This document shows positions 17,004-25,211 of a stretch of DNA of 52,236 nt, piece by piece (positions within the stretch are counted from its first letter, which is position 1; every line of letters starts with the position of its first letter). Made by a program: the position numbers and the translations under genes. Location of the stretch: assembly GCA_938005745.1 (NCBI GenBank), contig CALLMM010000005.1, positions 97,895 through 150,130 on the forward strand, given 5' to 3'. The stretch comes from an uncultured Chthonomonadales bacterium. GTDB lineage: Bacteria > Armatimonadota > Chthonomonadetes > Chthonomonadales > CAJBBX01. The notes below the pieces were generated by a model that was not told the DNA's origin, made no database searches, and saw only the letters and a program-made list of their open reading frames with translations.

Positions 17004-18186
17004 GCAGCGCTCCGCTCTTGCCGCCGGAGGGCGTAACGCTCAACTCCCCGCCGCGTCCTCCTGATCCGGAGCCGGTCAGCGAGTAGACCTGAAGCGTCTT
17101 GCCCTGCGCCTTCACCGCCCCGGCGTCCACCAGTTCGCCCATGCTTTTCGGAACTGCCACAACCTTCGGGTTGCCGTCGCTGATGTAGCGCAGGTTCGGG
17201 TTCTCCTGGAAGAACTTCAACCAGAACTCCAGCGTCCCGGCGGTGTTGGGGCGTCGGGCGTCGGGCGTAATCCTCTCTAGCCGATGGGGATTGAAGGCGG
17301 CGATCTGTCCGGTGGGTGTCGGGCGTTTGACGTTTTTCGTGACGGGAGAGAGAACGGGTCTCCATGCCGCCAGCAGGACGGCGCGATTCTCATAGGAGGT
17401 TCCGCCCTCCTCACCCGAAATCAGCGCGGGTTCCGCCTCCTTCCGGGGGAGGATGCCGTACGGAAGCGCGATCGCCTGCATCTGCGCCTGCGGAGCCAGC
17501 GCGCGAATATCGCGAATGGCAGTGCTGATCTCCCAGCGGATCTTATCCGCCGACATCCGCCGCATGGAGCTGTGGGTAGAGCTGTGATTGGCGACCTCAT
17601 AGCCCTTGCTGACCAGATAGTTGAGCTTGTCGCTGGCGGAGTCGCTCTGTCCGAACGGGTCGCCGTTATTTCCGCGTCGGGGGAGCACGAAGAAGGTGGC
17701 TTTCATGGGCCAGTCCGGCTTCGACTTGCTGAACGTCTCCATGATCCCCACCGCGCAGTCGGGATCAATGGAGGGGCTGCCGTCTGCGCCGGTCGTTACC
17801 CGGAACTGCGAGGGAGCCGAGTCGTCAAAGGTGAGAACCAGCGGGGTCTTTCCGGCGGGAACGTCCATCCTGTTCTCCACAAACTCGGAGACGGTTACGG
17901 GGCGGTATCCCGCCTGATAGAGGGTCTCCAGGTCTTTGCGGAACGTCTCCGGTCGGCGGTTGAGATCGGTGTCCGGTCTGTTCGGATCAAAATGATGGTA
18001 CATCACGATCATCACCGCGCCCGCTTCGTTGGGCTTGAAGCTTTTCAGGTCAATCTCGCTGACCTGCGGCGGGGGCGGCGGAGTCGCGGGAGCGGGCGGA
18101 GGAGCAGCCTCTTTTTTGCAGCCGAGCAGAAGAGGCAGCAGAAGCAGCGCAGAGACAGGCGGACGCAGACGCATGACGGCTCGCAT
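16981..18186 (-). CDS. Polysaccharide deacetylase family lipoprotein
   Basis: The 401-residue protein begins at ATG 18186, with GAGG upstream, and has a lipobox LLLGC (C23) followed by a Pro/Ala-rich linker. The NodB-type catalytic domain shows VLTFDDS (D121 as base, D122 as metal ligand) and HSSTH (H201, H205 as metal ligands). A segment AIALPYG further on corresponds to motif 3. Such enzymes remove N- or O-acetyl groups from chitin-like, peptidoglycan or exopolysaccharide chains. It is the first gene of the minus-strand operon, driven by the promoter at 18241-18269. Earlier in-frame ATGs (18216, 18354) would lie in or upstream of the promoter and are rejected. Confidence 0.82.
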   Translation of the reverse strand: MRAVMRLRPPVSALLLLPLLLGCKKEAAPPPAPATPPPPPQVSEIDLKSFKPNEAGAVMIVMYHHFDPNRPDTDLNRRPETFRKDLETLYQAGYRPVTVSEFVENRMDVPAGKTPLVLTFDDSAPSQFRVTTGADGSPSIDPDCAVGIMETFSKSKPDWPMKATFFVLPRRGNNGDPFGQSDSASDKLNYLVSKGYEVANHSSTHSSMRRMSADKIRWEISTAIRDIRALAPQAQMQAIALPYGILPRKEAEPALISGEEGGTSYENRAVLLAAWRPVLSPVTKNVKRPTPTGQIAAFNPHRLERITPDARRPNTAGTLEFWLKFFQENPNLRYISDGNPKVVAVPKSMGELVDAGAVKAQGKTLQVYSLTGSGSGGRGGELSVTPSGGKSGALRVKPQTP

Positions 18187-18240
18187 CAGATAGATACCTC
18201 GCTGAGAGATTCTCATGTAGAATACGGTAGATACTACAGG

Positions 18241-18269
18241 ATTATACGTCAGCCGGATATCAAATGCAA
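18241..18269 (-). promoter_or_regulatory. Promoter of the deacetylase-lipoprotein operon
   Basis: On the minus strand TTGCAT (18264-18269) and a perfect TATAAT (18241-18246) are 17 nt apart. The expected start near 18234 leaves a 5' leader of about 48 nt before ATG 18186. Confidence 0.8.
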
Positions 18270-18334
18270 GCGCATCGGACAGGCTGTTCCCCGAATTAGT
18301 GACGCCCGTCCACGAATTCGGCATCGCTTTGCGG

Positions 18335-18364
18335 TTGTCATCATGCGGGAGCATCCGCTATAAT
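18335..18364 (+). promoter_or_regulatory. Promoter of dtd
   Basis: TTGTCA (18335-18340) and TATAAT (18359-18364) are separated by 18 nt. The start would be near 18371, about 33 nt before ATG 18404. It is divergent from the deacetylase promoter, with about 65 nt between the two -35 elements. Confidence 0.85.
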
Positions 18365-18403
18365 TCCTCTCGTGTGTGCAAATTCTCAGAGGAGTCTCGA
18401 CGG

Positions 18404-18853
18404 ATGCGGGCGGTGGTGCAGCGCGTGCGGGAAGCGCGGGTAACGGTGGAGAATGAGACGGCGGGGAGCATCGGGGCGGGACTGCTCGTTTTAGTAGGTG
18501 TCCATCAGGAAGATACGGTGCAGGATGCAGAGTATCTCGCCGATAAGATAGTGAACCTGCGCATCTTTGAGGACGAGGCGGGTAAAATGAACCGTTCGCT
18601 GCTGGAGACAGGAGGCGCCGCGCTGCTGGTGTCGCAGTTCACCCTCTATGGAGATGCGCGCAAGGGGCGTCGCCCCAGTTTCACCGAATCGGCGCCGCCG
18701 CAGGTCGCCGAGCCGCTCTTCGAGACGGTCTGCCGGAAGGTGGAGCGCTGCGGCGTATTCGTACAGCGCGGCGTGTTCGGCGCACAGATGCAGGTTTCGC
18801 TGGTGAACGACGGACCGGTAACGATCCTGCTGGACAGCCGGCGAGCGTTCTGA
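18404..18853 (+). CDS. dtd: D-aminoacyl-tRNA deacylase
   Basis: This 149-residue protein has the full DTD signature: [16 protein letters not shown] at the N-terminus, the catalytic SQFTLYGD (about 83-90), and the cross-subunit VNDGPVT motif (NxGPxT) near 133-139. It hydrolyses D-aminoacyl-tRNAs and mischarged glycyl-tRNA(Ala), protecting translation. The start is ATG 18404, with GAGGAG upstream and its own promoter. Family length is usually 145-150, so the protein is complete. The TPR gene follows 83 nt later. Confidence 0.96.
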   Translation: MRAVVQRVREARVTVENETAGSIGAGLLVLVGVHQEDTVQDAEYLADKIVNLRIFEDEAGKMNRSLLETGGAALLVSQFTLYGDARKGRRPSFTESAPPQVAEPLFETVCRKVERCGVFVQRGVFGAQMQVSLVNDGPVTILLDSRRAF

Positions 18854-18936
18854 AGGATTCCGGATAGCGGCGTCGAAGTAGTGGGGGAGTTTTCCCGTCC
18901 TCTGGACGGATCCGGGGAGAGAAGGAGACGCAGGGT

Positions 18937-19647
18937 TTGAAGTCAGTCCAACCACAAACGCTCAGAATGGCGGAGGAGGAGCCGGCAGTACGGTCAGAGC
19001 CGGCGTCTGCGCTGCCGGGAGAGGCTTCCCGTGCGCGCAGGCGATCCTCCGCGCATTCCCGCGCCTCTCTTTCCAGCCCGCGCCGCGCTGCGCCGCACTT
19101 CAATCAGGGTGAGCGGCATCGTCGGATCGGCAATATGCAGGAGGCGATCCGGGAGTATCTGAAGGCGGTCGAGTTCAATCCCTCCAACCCCTTCTATCGT
19201 TTCCGACTGGGCGATGCGCTTGCCTCCTCCGGTCTGCTTTCACAGGCGGCTGCGGAGCTGGAGGCGGCGCGCGACCTCGATCCGGAAAACGGTTTCTATC
19301 ACTTCTGGCTTGGCGATCTCTACGCGCACCTGGGACGCTACTCCGAAGCGTTGACGGAGATGGAGCAGGCGGCTCTCGCCTCGCCGGTAGATGATTACTA
19401 CCGCCTGCGTCTGGGGCTGCTCTACCTTCAACTGGGATTTGCACAGGAGGCGGCGCAGGCGTTCCAGCAGGCGATCCACATCGCGCCGCACAACGCCGGC
19501 TACCACTATCTGCTGGGCGACGCCTATGTGCGGCTGGGGGCGGACCGGCAGGCGCTCTTTCACTATCGGCGCGCCGGCAGTCTCGGCTCCTACGACTCCG
19601 CCTATGTGGAGAAGATGCGTCTTCGCGCCATGCAGCCTCCCCGCTAA
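18937..19647 (+). CDS. Tetratricopeptide-repeat protein
   Basis: The 236-residue protein has a disordered, Arg/Ser/Ala-rich N-terminus (1-52). It is followed by about five TPR units from residue 53, seen in repeats of the type (F/Y)Y.FRLGDALASSGLLSQAAAELE, FYHFWLGDLYAHLGRYSEALTEMEQA and YYRLRLGLLYLQLGFAQEAAQAFQQA. TPRs mediate protein-protein contacts; the partner is unknown. The start is TTG 18937, preceded by GGAG 9 nt upstream; ATG 18967 is an alternative. No signal peptide is seen. It ends 12 nt before a convergent PilZ gene. Confidence 0.8.
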   Translation: MKSVQPQTLRMAEEEPAVRSEPASALPGEASRARRRSSAHSRASLSSPRRAAPHFNQGERHRRIGNMQEAIREYLKAVEFNPSNPFYRFRLGDALASSGLLSQAAAELEAARDLDPENGFYHFWLGDLYAHLGRYSEALTEMEQAALASPVDDYYRLRLGLLYLQLGFAQEAAQAFQQAIHIAPHNAGYHYLLGDAYVRLGADRQALFHYRRAGSLGSYDSAYVEKMRLRAMQPPR

Positions 19648-19659
19648 AACTCCGCGAAA

Positions 19660-20547
19660 CTATCCGCGATCCATCGCTTTCCCTTGCTCCTGATGCCGCG
19701 CATGGAGCCAGCTGCGCTCCAGATCGAAGCAGTAGTGCATCAGCAGAGAGCGGGTCTCCTCCGGCATGTAGAGGAACTCGCAGTGCGCCAGACAGGGGAA
19801 GGGACCGTCGGTCTGCCAGGAGCGGCAGGCGACAACCCGCGCCTCCAGCCCGACGCTCTCCATCTCCGCCATCGGAAGCCGCAGCCGCAGCAGCATGCCC
19901 GGCGCACACGCTCTGGAGACCGCCAGACGCGCCCCGCCGACGGAGATATCCAGGATCATCCCGCGATGGCTGACCGGATCCTGCGTCGAATCGCCGATGG
20001 CGGTGACGGAGGTCGGAAGCTGTACTGGGACGCGGTAGAACTCGCGTCGCTGCAGCTTCTCCACCCATTGTGGTATCTCCAGATAGAGCGTCGGGATCGC
20101 CCCGACCTTTCGCCGATCCTGCACACAGGAGTGAAACCGGAAGGCTGCCGAGACGCCCGCGACCGTTATTCGCACCGGCGTTCCGATCCGCAGGAGCGCT
20201 GGCTCCGTATCCGCCTCCAGCGACAGGGCGACCACCTTGCGCTCGATAGCGCGCAGAATTGCCCGAAACCTGTGCGTCTCGCCTCCCTGCTGGACCTCCA
20301 GCGTGGCGGGCATACCCTCCTGCAGCGCCCGGCTGGTGGTAACGTGCGCCTCCTCCAACGCTTTCAGTTTTTCTGCAACCACTCTGCGCTGATACGCCTT
20401 CAGATAGCTGACCAGAAACAGGAATAGAACTGCCGACAGCAGACAGAGCCAGATCATCCGCTCGGCATAGGAGAGGTGCGTGAACGGGTTCAGACGGTCT
20501 GCGGAGATCTCCCACAGCTTCAGCATCCAGTGGTATGAGAAGAACAC
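19660..20547 (-). CDS. Membrane-anchored PilZ/YcgR-like cyclic-di-GMP binding protein
   Basis: The 295-residue protein has one transmembrane helix (about 31-48, MIWLCLLSAVLFLFLVSYL), a short coiled stretch, and a YcgR-N-like beta domain (about 80-165). The C-terminal PilZ domain (about 168-285) contains QRREFYRVP, corresponding to RxxxR, and LDISVGGARL, corresponding to (D/N)xSxxG. Both are the c-di-GMP contacting motifs. It probably senses c-di-GMP at the membrane to control motility or surface polysaccharide. GTG 20547 is the likely start. No flagellar or cellulose gene is adjacent. Confidence 0.82.
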   Translation of the reverse strand: MFFSYHWMLKLWEISADRLNPFTHLSYAERMIWLCLLSAVLFLFLVSYLKAYQRRVVAEKLKALEEAHVTTSRALQEGMPATLEVQQGGETHRFRAILRAIERKVVALSLEADTEPALLRIGTPVRITVAGVSAAFRFHSCVQDRRKVGAIPTLYLEIPQWVEKLQRREFYRVPVQLPTSVTAIGDSTQDPVSHRGMILDISVGGARLAVSRACAPGMLLRLRLPMAEMESVGLEARVVACRSWQTDGPFPCLAHCEFLYMPEETRSLLMHYCFDLERSWLHARHQEQGKAMDRG

Positions 20548-20654
20548 GATAGCCCTCGCCGGAGCAGCTCGAGGCGCGCTCCACGCTTCCGAATGATCCT
20601 GATGGAAGCTATTCTATTATCGGTTCGCGGGCGGGGGATACACAGCGGGAAGGG

Positions 20655-20759
20655 GAAGATTGCTTCGGTCGGCTGTCGCCTCCCTCGCAATGACGGAAGG
20701 GGGGGCGCTGCACTCCCTCGCAGTGACAGGGAAGGGGTCGGCTGTCGCCTCCCTCGCAA
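20655..20759. repeat. Dispersed intergenic repeat, copy 1
   Basis: The segment 20655-20694 reads as the complement of the family core and is followed by partial copies at 20712-20730 and 20736-20759. The core CCTCCCTCGCAATGAC recurs in complement at 28866-28901 and 33885-33996. It lies in the 283-nt gap between the PilZ gene start and the HEAT-like gene end, which holds no gene. Confidence 0.75.
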
Positions 20760-20830
20760 GGGCGGAACGCTGCCGCTCAAACCGGAAGGCGGTACGGTTG
20801 CCGATACGTCGTCATGCCGTTCAGGCTTCC

Positions 20831-21955
20831 CTACTGAATGCCATCGGTGAAGCTGAGCATGGAGGGGACCAGACTCCGACGGTCGCGGCGCAGGTCGCCG
20901 TAGTCGTTGGTAACATTCTTGCCGCCGCGTGTCGCCTCCCGCAGCGCCCTGCCGGCAAACAGACCGTTGCCGGTCTCCCGTCTCTGTCCGAAACGCGCCA
21001 GCGCAGCGGCAGCCTGCGTGCGCACCGGGAAGATGACCCGCCGCGTCTCGCGTTCATCTGTCGGCAGGGAGAGATAGGCGGGGTCGCGCATCAGTCTCTC
21101 CAGACGGGGGATGTCGCTCTCATCGCCCATCAGCCCCAGCGCAAACGCGGCAGCGGCGCGCGACTGATAGTTCTTGTCCTCCGCCGCTTTACGCACCTGC
21201 TCGTAGATGATACGCTGCTGCACCGCGCTGATGCTGTTCTCCCGCAGCGGAGACGCCAGTCCCGCCACCCGGTTGCCGCTGCCGGGACGTTCGCGATAGG
21301 CGACGATCCCCAGCGCCGCCACCGCCCGACTCCGCAGATAGCGGTCGCTCGATTCTGACAGGGTTAAGTAGAGCGTGAGAAGGGGCGGAGAGGCGCGATG
21401 CATCAGAACGTCGGCGGCGGCGTAGTCATAGACCGGCAGGAGAGGAAGTTTCGATGGAGCCTGCAGCACGCCGATCAGCACCCGGTCAAACTCCGCATCG
21501 TACCGGGACAGATAGCGGAACGCCTCCAGCCATGTCCGTTCATCCTGTGCGGGAGGCTCCAGCACCAGCGAGAGCGCGAACGCGAAGGCAAATTTCGGCG
21601 CATTGGCGCGCGTCGCCGCCTCAAACGCCTCCCGTCGCTGCGCCGCATCGGTGTAGCTGACGCTCTTTCTGTCCGTTCGCAGCAGAGGCTGTCCGTTCCA
21701 GACCGGCTTCCACGAGAGACCGCTGGCGGCAACCGCCAGACGAGTCTCATCTTCCAGAGGCTTGCCTTTCCATCCGATCTTCGCGGGGGCGTCAATCAGC
21801 TCTTCCCGAAAAAGCGCGACGGCGTCCTGCCCGGATGCCCGCGCGATGTGCGGCAGAGACACAAGACACAGCATCAGCGCCAGGAGCGCAAACGCCTTTC
21901 GACCGCCTCGACTTCCGTAGAATGGACAGGCGCGCCTGCCGCGCTGACCGGGCAT
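20831..21955 (-). CDS. Exported HEAT-repeat-like protein
   Basis: The 374-residue protein has an N-terminal signal (KAFALLALMLCLVSLPHIARA) after a basic n-region. An alpha-helical body follows, with helix pairs that resemble HEAT/Armadillo repeats, for example RYLRSRAVAALGIVAYRE and QSRAAAAFALGLMGDESDIPRLERLM. HEAT-like arrays act as scaffolds; the partner is unknown. ATG 21955 has GGAGGAG 11 nt upstream and was preferred to ATG 22051, which would put a long hydrophilic segment before the signal. It is divergent from the UPF0182 gene. Confidence 0.65.
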   Translation of the reverse strand: MPGQRGRRACPFYGSRGGRKAFALLALMLCLVSLPHIARASGQDAVALFREELIDAPAKIGWKGKPLEDETRLAVAASGLSWKPVWNGQPLLRTDRKSVSYTDAAQRREAFEAATRANAPKFAFAFALSLVLEPPAQDERTWLEAFRYLSRYDAEFDRVLIGVLQAPSKLPLLPVYDYAAADVLMHRASPPLLTLYLTLSESSDRYLRSRAVAALGIVAYRERPGSGNRVAGLASPLRENSISAVQQRIIYEQVRKAAEDKNYQSRAAAAFALGLMGDESDIPRLERLMRDPAYLSLPTDERETRRVIFPVRTQAAAALARFGQRRETGNGLFAGRALREATRGGKNVTNDYGDLRRDRRSLVPSMLSFTDGIQ

Positions 21956-22204
21956 TCGTCCGAAATCTCCTCCGTGTGGATTGCGTAAGAGTTCACCTTT
22001 TCGCCGGTCCGTTCCTGCTTCCGCCGGACAGCGACAGGAATAGAAATCCATGTATCCCCTTGAAAAAAGACGACGCCCCGCCCGCTCAGGTTCAGAGTTT
22101 CGGAGACTGCAGGGGAAATCGCCCTCCAATTTTATGCCCGCCCCGCCTCACGGTATGATATACTGAGATAATTACCGGTTTATGTAGACGGGAGCAAAAC
22201 TCGA

Positions 22205-25096
22205 ATGGCTCGAAAAACACCCCCTGTCGAGTCGCGCCGCCCTTCCTGGGGACGATACGCCGGGTATCTCTTTCTGGCGGTTCTGTTTGTGGCGTTCTTC
22301 TTCGGCGGGCAGATTATCGCGCTTTACACCGATTGGCTGTGGTTTCAGGAGCTGGGACAGACCGGAGTCTATCGCGGCACGATCAGCGCGAAGCTGCTCC
22401 TCTTCTTCGGCTTCGGCACCCTGTTCTTCCTGATCTGTTACGCCAACGTCTGGACGGCGATGCGCCTCAACGCCTCCCGACCGCGCCCGCGTCTGATTGA
22501 GATGGACCGCCCCGACATCAAGGAGATCGCGCAGCGATTCACCCGGGCGATCACCCTTATCGGCGCCTTCATCCTCGCCTTTCTGGTCGGAGGCAACGCC
22601 GCCACGCACTGGTCGGACTATCTGCTGTTTACCCATGCTGGAACCTTCGGGCAGACCGATCCGGTCTTCTCGCAGGACATCGGCTTCTATGTCTTTCGAC
22701 TACCCTTCCTGCAGTATCTTCAGGGATGGCTCGTCTTCACGCTGATTGTAACTATCCTTGCGACGGCGGCGGTCCACTACTCCTCCGGCGCGATAGACTT
22801 CATCGCCGGCTCCGTTCCGACCTTCGCCGTCTATGTCCGCAAGCACCTTCTGGTTTTGCTGGGGCTGCTGGCGCTCGCCTTCGCCTGGAGCTACCACCTG
22901 AGCCGCTATCAACTTCTCTTTACGGATAACAACGCCTACTTCGGCGCAGGATATACCGACCTGCATGCGCGACTGCCCGTTCTCTATGTTCTGGCGGGTG
23001 CAATGGCGCTGACGGCGTTCCTCTGCTTTGCCAATATCTGGACCGGTAGAGCCTTCCGGCTCCCGCTGGTCGGTCTGGGGCTGTGGGCGATCATCTGGAT
23101 TCTGGGCGGCGGCGTCTACCCCTCCATCATCCAGCGGTTTACCGTCGTCCCCAACCAGATCAACCGGGAGCGCGAGTATATCGCCCGCGACATCGAATAT
23201 ACCCGCCGCGCTTACGGGCTGGACCGCATTCGGGAACAGCGCATGAACGCCACAGAGATCGTAACCGCTGCGGAGATCGCCGAGAACCAGGTTACGATTG
23301 ATAACATCCGCCTGTGGGACTGGCCCCAGTTAGGCGCGGTCTACAGCATCAAACAGGCGCTGCGCAACTACTACCGCTTCACCCTGCCTCCCAACGCCAC
23401 CTTCACCACCGGCGACTTCAATATTGATGTCGGACGCTACCGCATCAATAACCAGCTGCGGCAGGTGATGCTGGCTCCCCGCGAACTGGCGCACGAAGGG
23501 CTGCCGCCGGAGGCGCGAACCTGGGTGAACCTGCGGCTGCAATATACGCACGGCTACGGCATCGTGATGAGTCCCAGCGACCGCGTAGACCCCTCCGGAC
23601 TGCCAGAGTACTACGTGGGACAGATACCGGTTACCTCGACCGTCCCCGAGCTGCAGGTCAACCGCCCGCAGATCTACTACGGAGAGCTGACGCAGGAGTA
23701 CGCCTTCGTGGGCACCGCCCAGCCGGAGTTCGACTACCCCTCCGATCAGGGCAATCAGGAGACCCGCTACGCCGGCAAAGGCGGCATCGTACTCGACGGC
23801 TTCCTCCGACGGCTGGCGTTCGCCATGCGGCTCGGCGACACCAACATGCTTCTCTCCCGCGACCTGATCCCAGGAAGCCGCCTTCTCTTCCGGCGCGCCA
23901 TCCGTGAGCGCGTTCAGACGCTCGCTCCCTTCCTCAACTGGGATAACGACCCCTACATGGTCGTGGACAACGGAAACCTGATCTGGATGATGGACGCCTA
24001 CACGGTCACCGATCGGTATCCCTACTCGCGCCCCTTCCTTGTCGGGACCGGGTTTGAGGAGATCGGACAGCGTTTCAACTACATCCGCAACTCCGTGAAA
24101 GCGGTCGTGGACGCCTACGACGGCACCGTAACCTTCTATATCGCCGACGCCGCCGATCCGATCGTGCAGACCTGGGCGCGCGTCTTTCCCGGACTCTTCC
24201 GCACCTTCGGCCAGATGCCTGCCTCATTGAGGAACCATGTACGCTATCCGGAGGACCTTTTCCGCATCCAGCGCGATCTCTACACCACGTACCACATGAC
24301 CGAAGTGCAGAGCTTCTATCAGAAAGAGGATAAGTGGATGATCCCGCTCGACCCGACCCCGCAGACCGACAGCGGAGGCGAGGTGGTCGCCGGCGCTGGG
24401 TCCCGGCGGATGCAGCCCTACTATGTCATCATGCGGCTGCCGGGGGCAAAGCAGGAGGAGTTCCTCCTGATGACCCCCTTCACCCCGCTTCGCACCCAGA
24501 ACCTGGCAGCCTGGATGGCGGCAAAGTGCGATCCGGAGAACTACGGGCAGCTGCTGGTCTACCGTTTCCCGGAGGGGATCAATATCAACGGACCGCAGCA
24601 GGTGATCGCCCAGATCAACTCGCAAGAGGACATCTCCCGCTACGTTACGCTGGTCGGACAGCGCGGGTCGCGGGTGATCTTCGGCAACCTGCTGATCATC
24701 CCGGTCGGCAACTCCCTGCTCTACGCGGTGCCCCTGTATGTCCAGGCGACCTCCGCCGGCGCGGTGCCCCAGATCACACAGGTGATCGCCGCCAGCGGCA
24801 ACCGGATCGTAATGCGTCCCACCCTGCAGAACGCCATCGCGGCGCTGGGAGAGGGACGGGTCGCAGGGACGGGCAGCGCGCCTCCTGCCGGCGCAACAAC
24901 GGCTCCCCCTGCGGGCGGCGCGCCGCCGTCACGTACCGAGGCGCCTCCCGTCACCTCTAACGCCTCTCCGGGAGAACTGATGCGCCGAGCGCAGTCCGCC
25001 TTCGAAAAGGCGCGGGAGAAGCAGCGCGAGTACGACTCCGCGCTGGAGGATCTGGGGCGCGCCCTGCAGGAACTGGAGCGCAGACTGCCGAAGTAA
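22205..25096 (+). CDS. UPF0182 family integral membrane protein
   Basis: The 963-residue protein has seven transmembrane segments in the first 310 residues (about 20-42, 61-82, 112-135, 177-195, 210-236, 256-278, 286-308). A large hydrophilic domain (about 320-880) follows, with family segments such as VVPNQINREREYIARDIEYTR and NPYMVV-like ENDPY/NDPYMVVDNG. UPF0182 proteins are found in actinobacteria, cyanobacteria, firmicutes and related phyla; their function is unknown. The C-terminus has an Ala/Pro/Gly linker (about 890-915) and a terminal coiled coil (925-963). GGAG lies 11 nt before ATG 22205 and TATACT (22159-22164) may be the -10. A hairpin follows, so it is probably monocistronic. 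Confidence 0.92.
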   Translation: MARKTPPVESRRPSWGRYAGYLFLAVLFVAFFFGGQIIALYTDWLWFQELGQTGVYRGTISAKLLLFFGFGTLFFLICYANVWTAMRLNASRPRPRLIEMDRPDIKEIAQRFTRAITLIGAFILAFLVGGNAATHWSDYLLFTHAGTFGQTDPVFSQDIGFYVFRLPFLQYLQGWLVFTLIVTILATAAVHYSSGAIDFIAGSVPTFAVYVRKHLLVLLGLLALAFAWSYHLSRYQLLFTDNNAYFGAGYTDLHARLPVLYVLAGAMALTAFLCFANIWTGRAFRLPLVGLGLWAIIWILGGGVYPSIIQRFTVVPNQINREREYIARDIEYTRRAYGLDRIREQRMNATEIVTAAEIAENQVTIDNIRLWDWPQLGAVYSIKQALRNYYRFTLPPNATFTTGDFNIDVGRYRINNQLRQVMLAPRELAHEGLPPEARTWVNLRLQYTHGYGIVMSPSDRVDPSGLPEYYVGQIPVTSTVPELQVNRPQIYYGELTQEYAFVGTAQPEFDYPSDQGNQETRYAGKGGIVLDGFLRRLAFAMRLGDTNMLLSRDLIPGSRLLFRRAIRERVQTLAPFLNWDNDPYMVVDNGNLIWMMDAYTVTDRYPYSRPFLVGTGFEEIGQRFNYIRNSVKAVVDAYDGTVTFYIADAADPIVQTWARVFPGLFRTFGQMPASLRNHVRYPEDLFRIQRDLYTTYHMTEVQSFYQKEDKWMIPLDPTPQTDSGGEVVAGAGSRRMQPYYVIMRLPGAKQEEFLLMTPFTPLRTQNLAAWMAAKCDPENYGQLLVYRFPEGININGPQQVIAQINSQEDISRYVTLVGQRGSRVIFGNLLIIPVGNSLLYAVPLYVQATSAGAVPQITQVIAASGNRIVMRPTLQNAIAALGEGRVAGTGSAPPAGATTAPPAGGAPPSRTEAPPVTSNASPGELMRRAQSAFEKAREKQREYDSALEDLGRALQELERRLPK

Positions 25097-25110
25097 GCCC
25101 CATGACGCAG

Positions 25111-25140
25111 AAGGGGAGAGCGTTGACCGCCTCTCCCCTT
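25111..25140 (+). terminator. Hairpin after the UPF0182 gene
   Basis: A perfect 10-bp stem (25111-25120 with 25131-25140) encloses a 10-nt loop and is followed by CCTCTCATTTC, a weak U-rich tail. It probably ends the UPF0182 transcript before the tricorn gene. Confidence 0.65.
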
Positions 25141-25211
25141 CCTCTCATTTCGCCTCAAACCCTCACTCTCACACAGAGACTCCCGCTGAAAAGGAGGATT
25201 TACGCCTGCCC

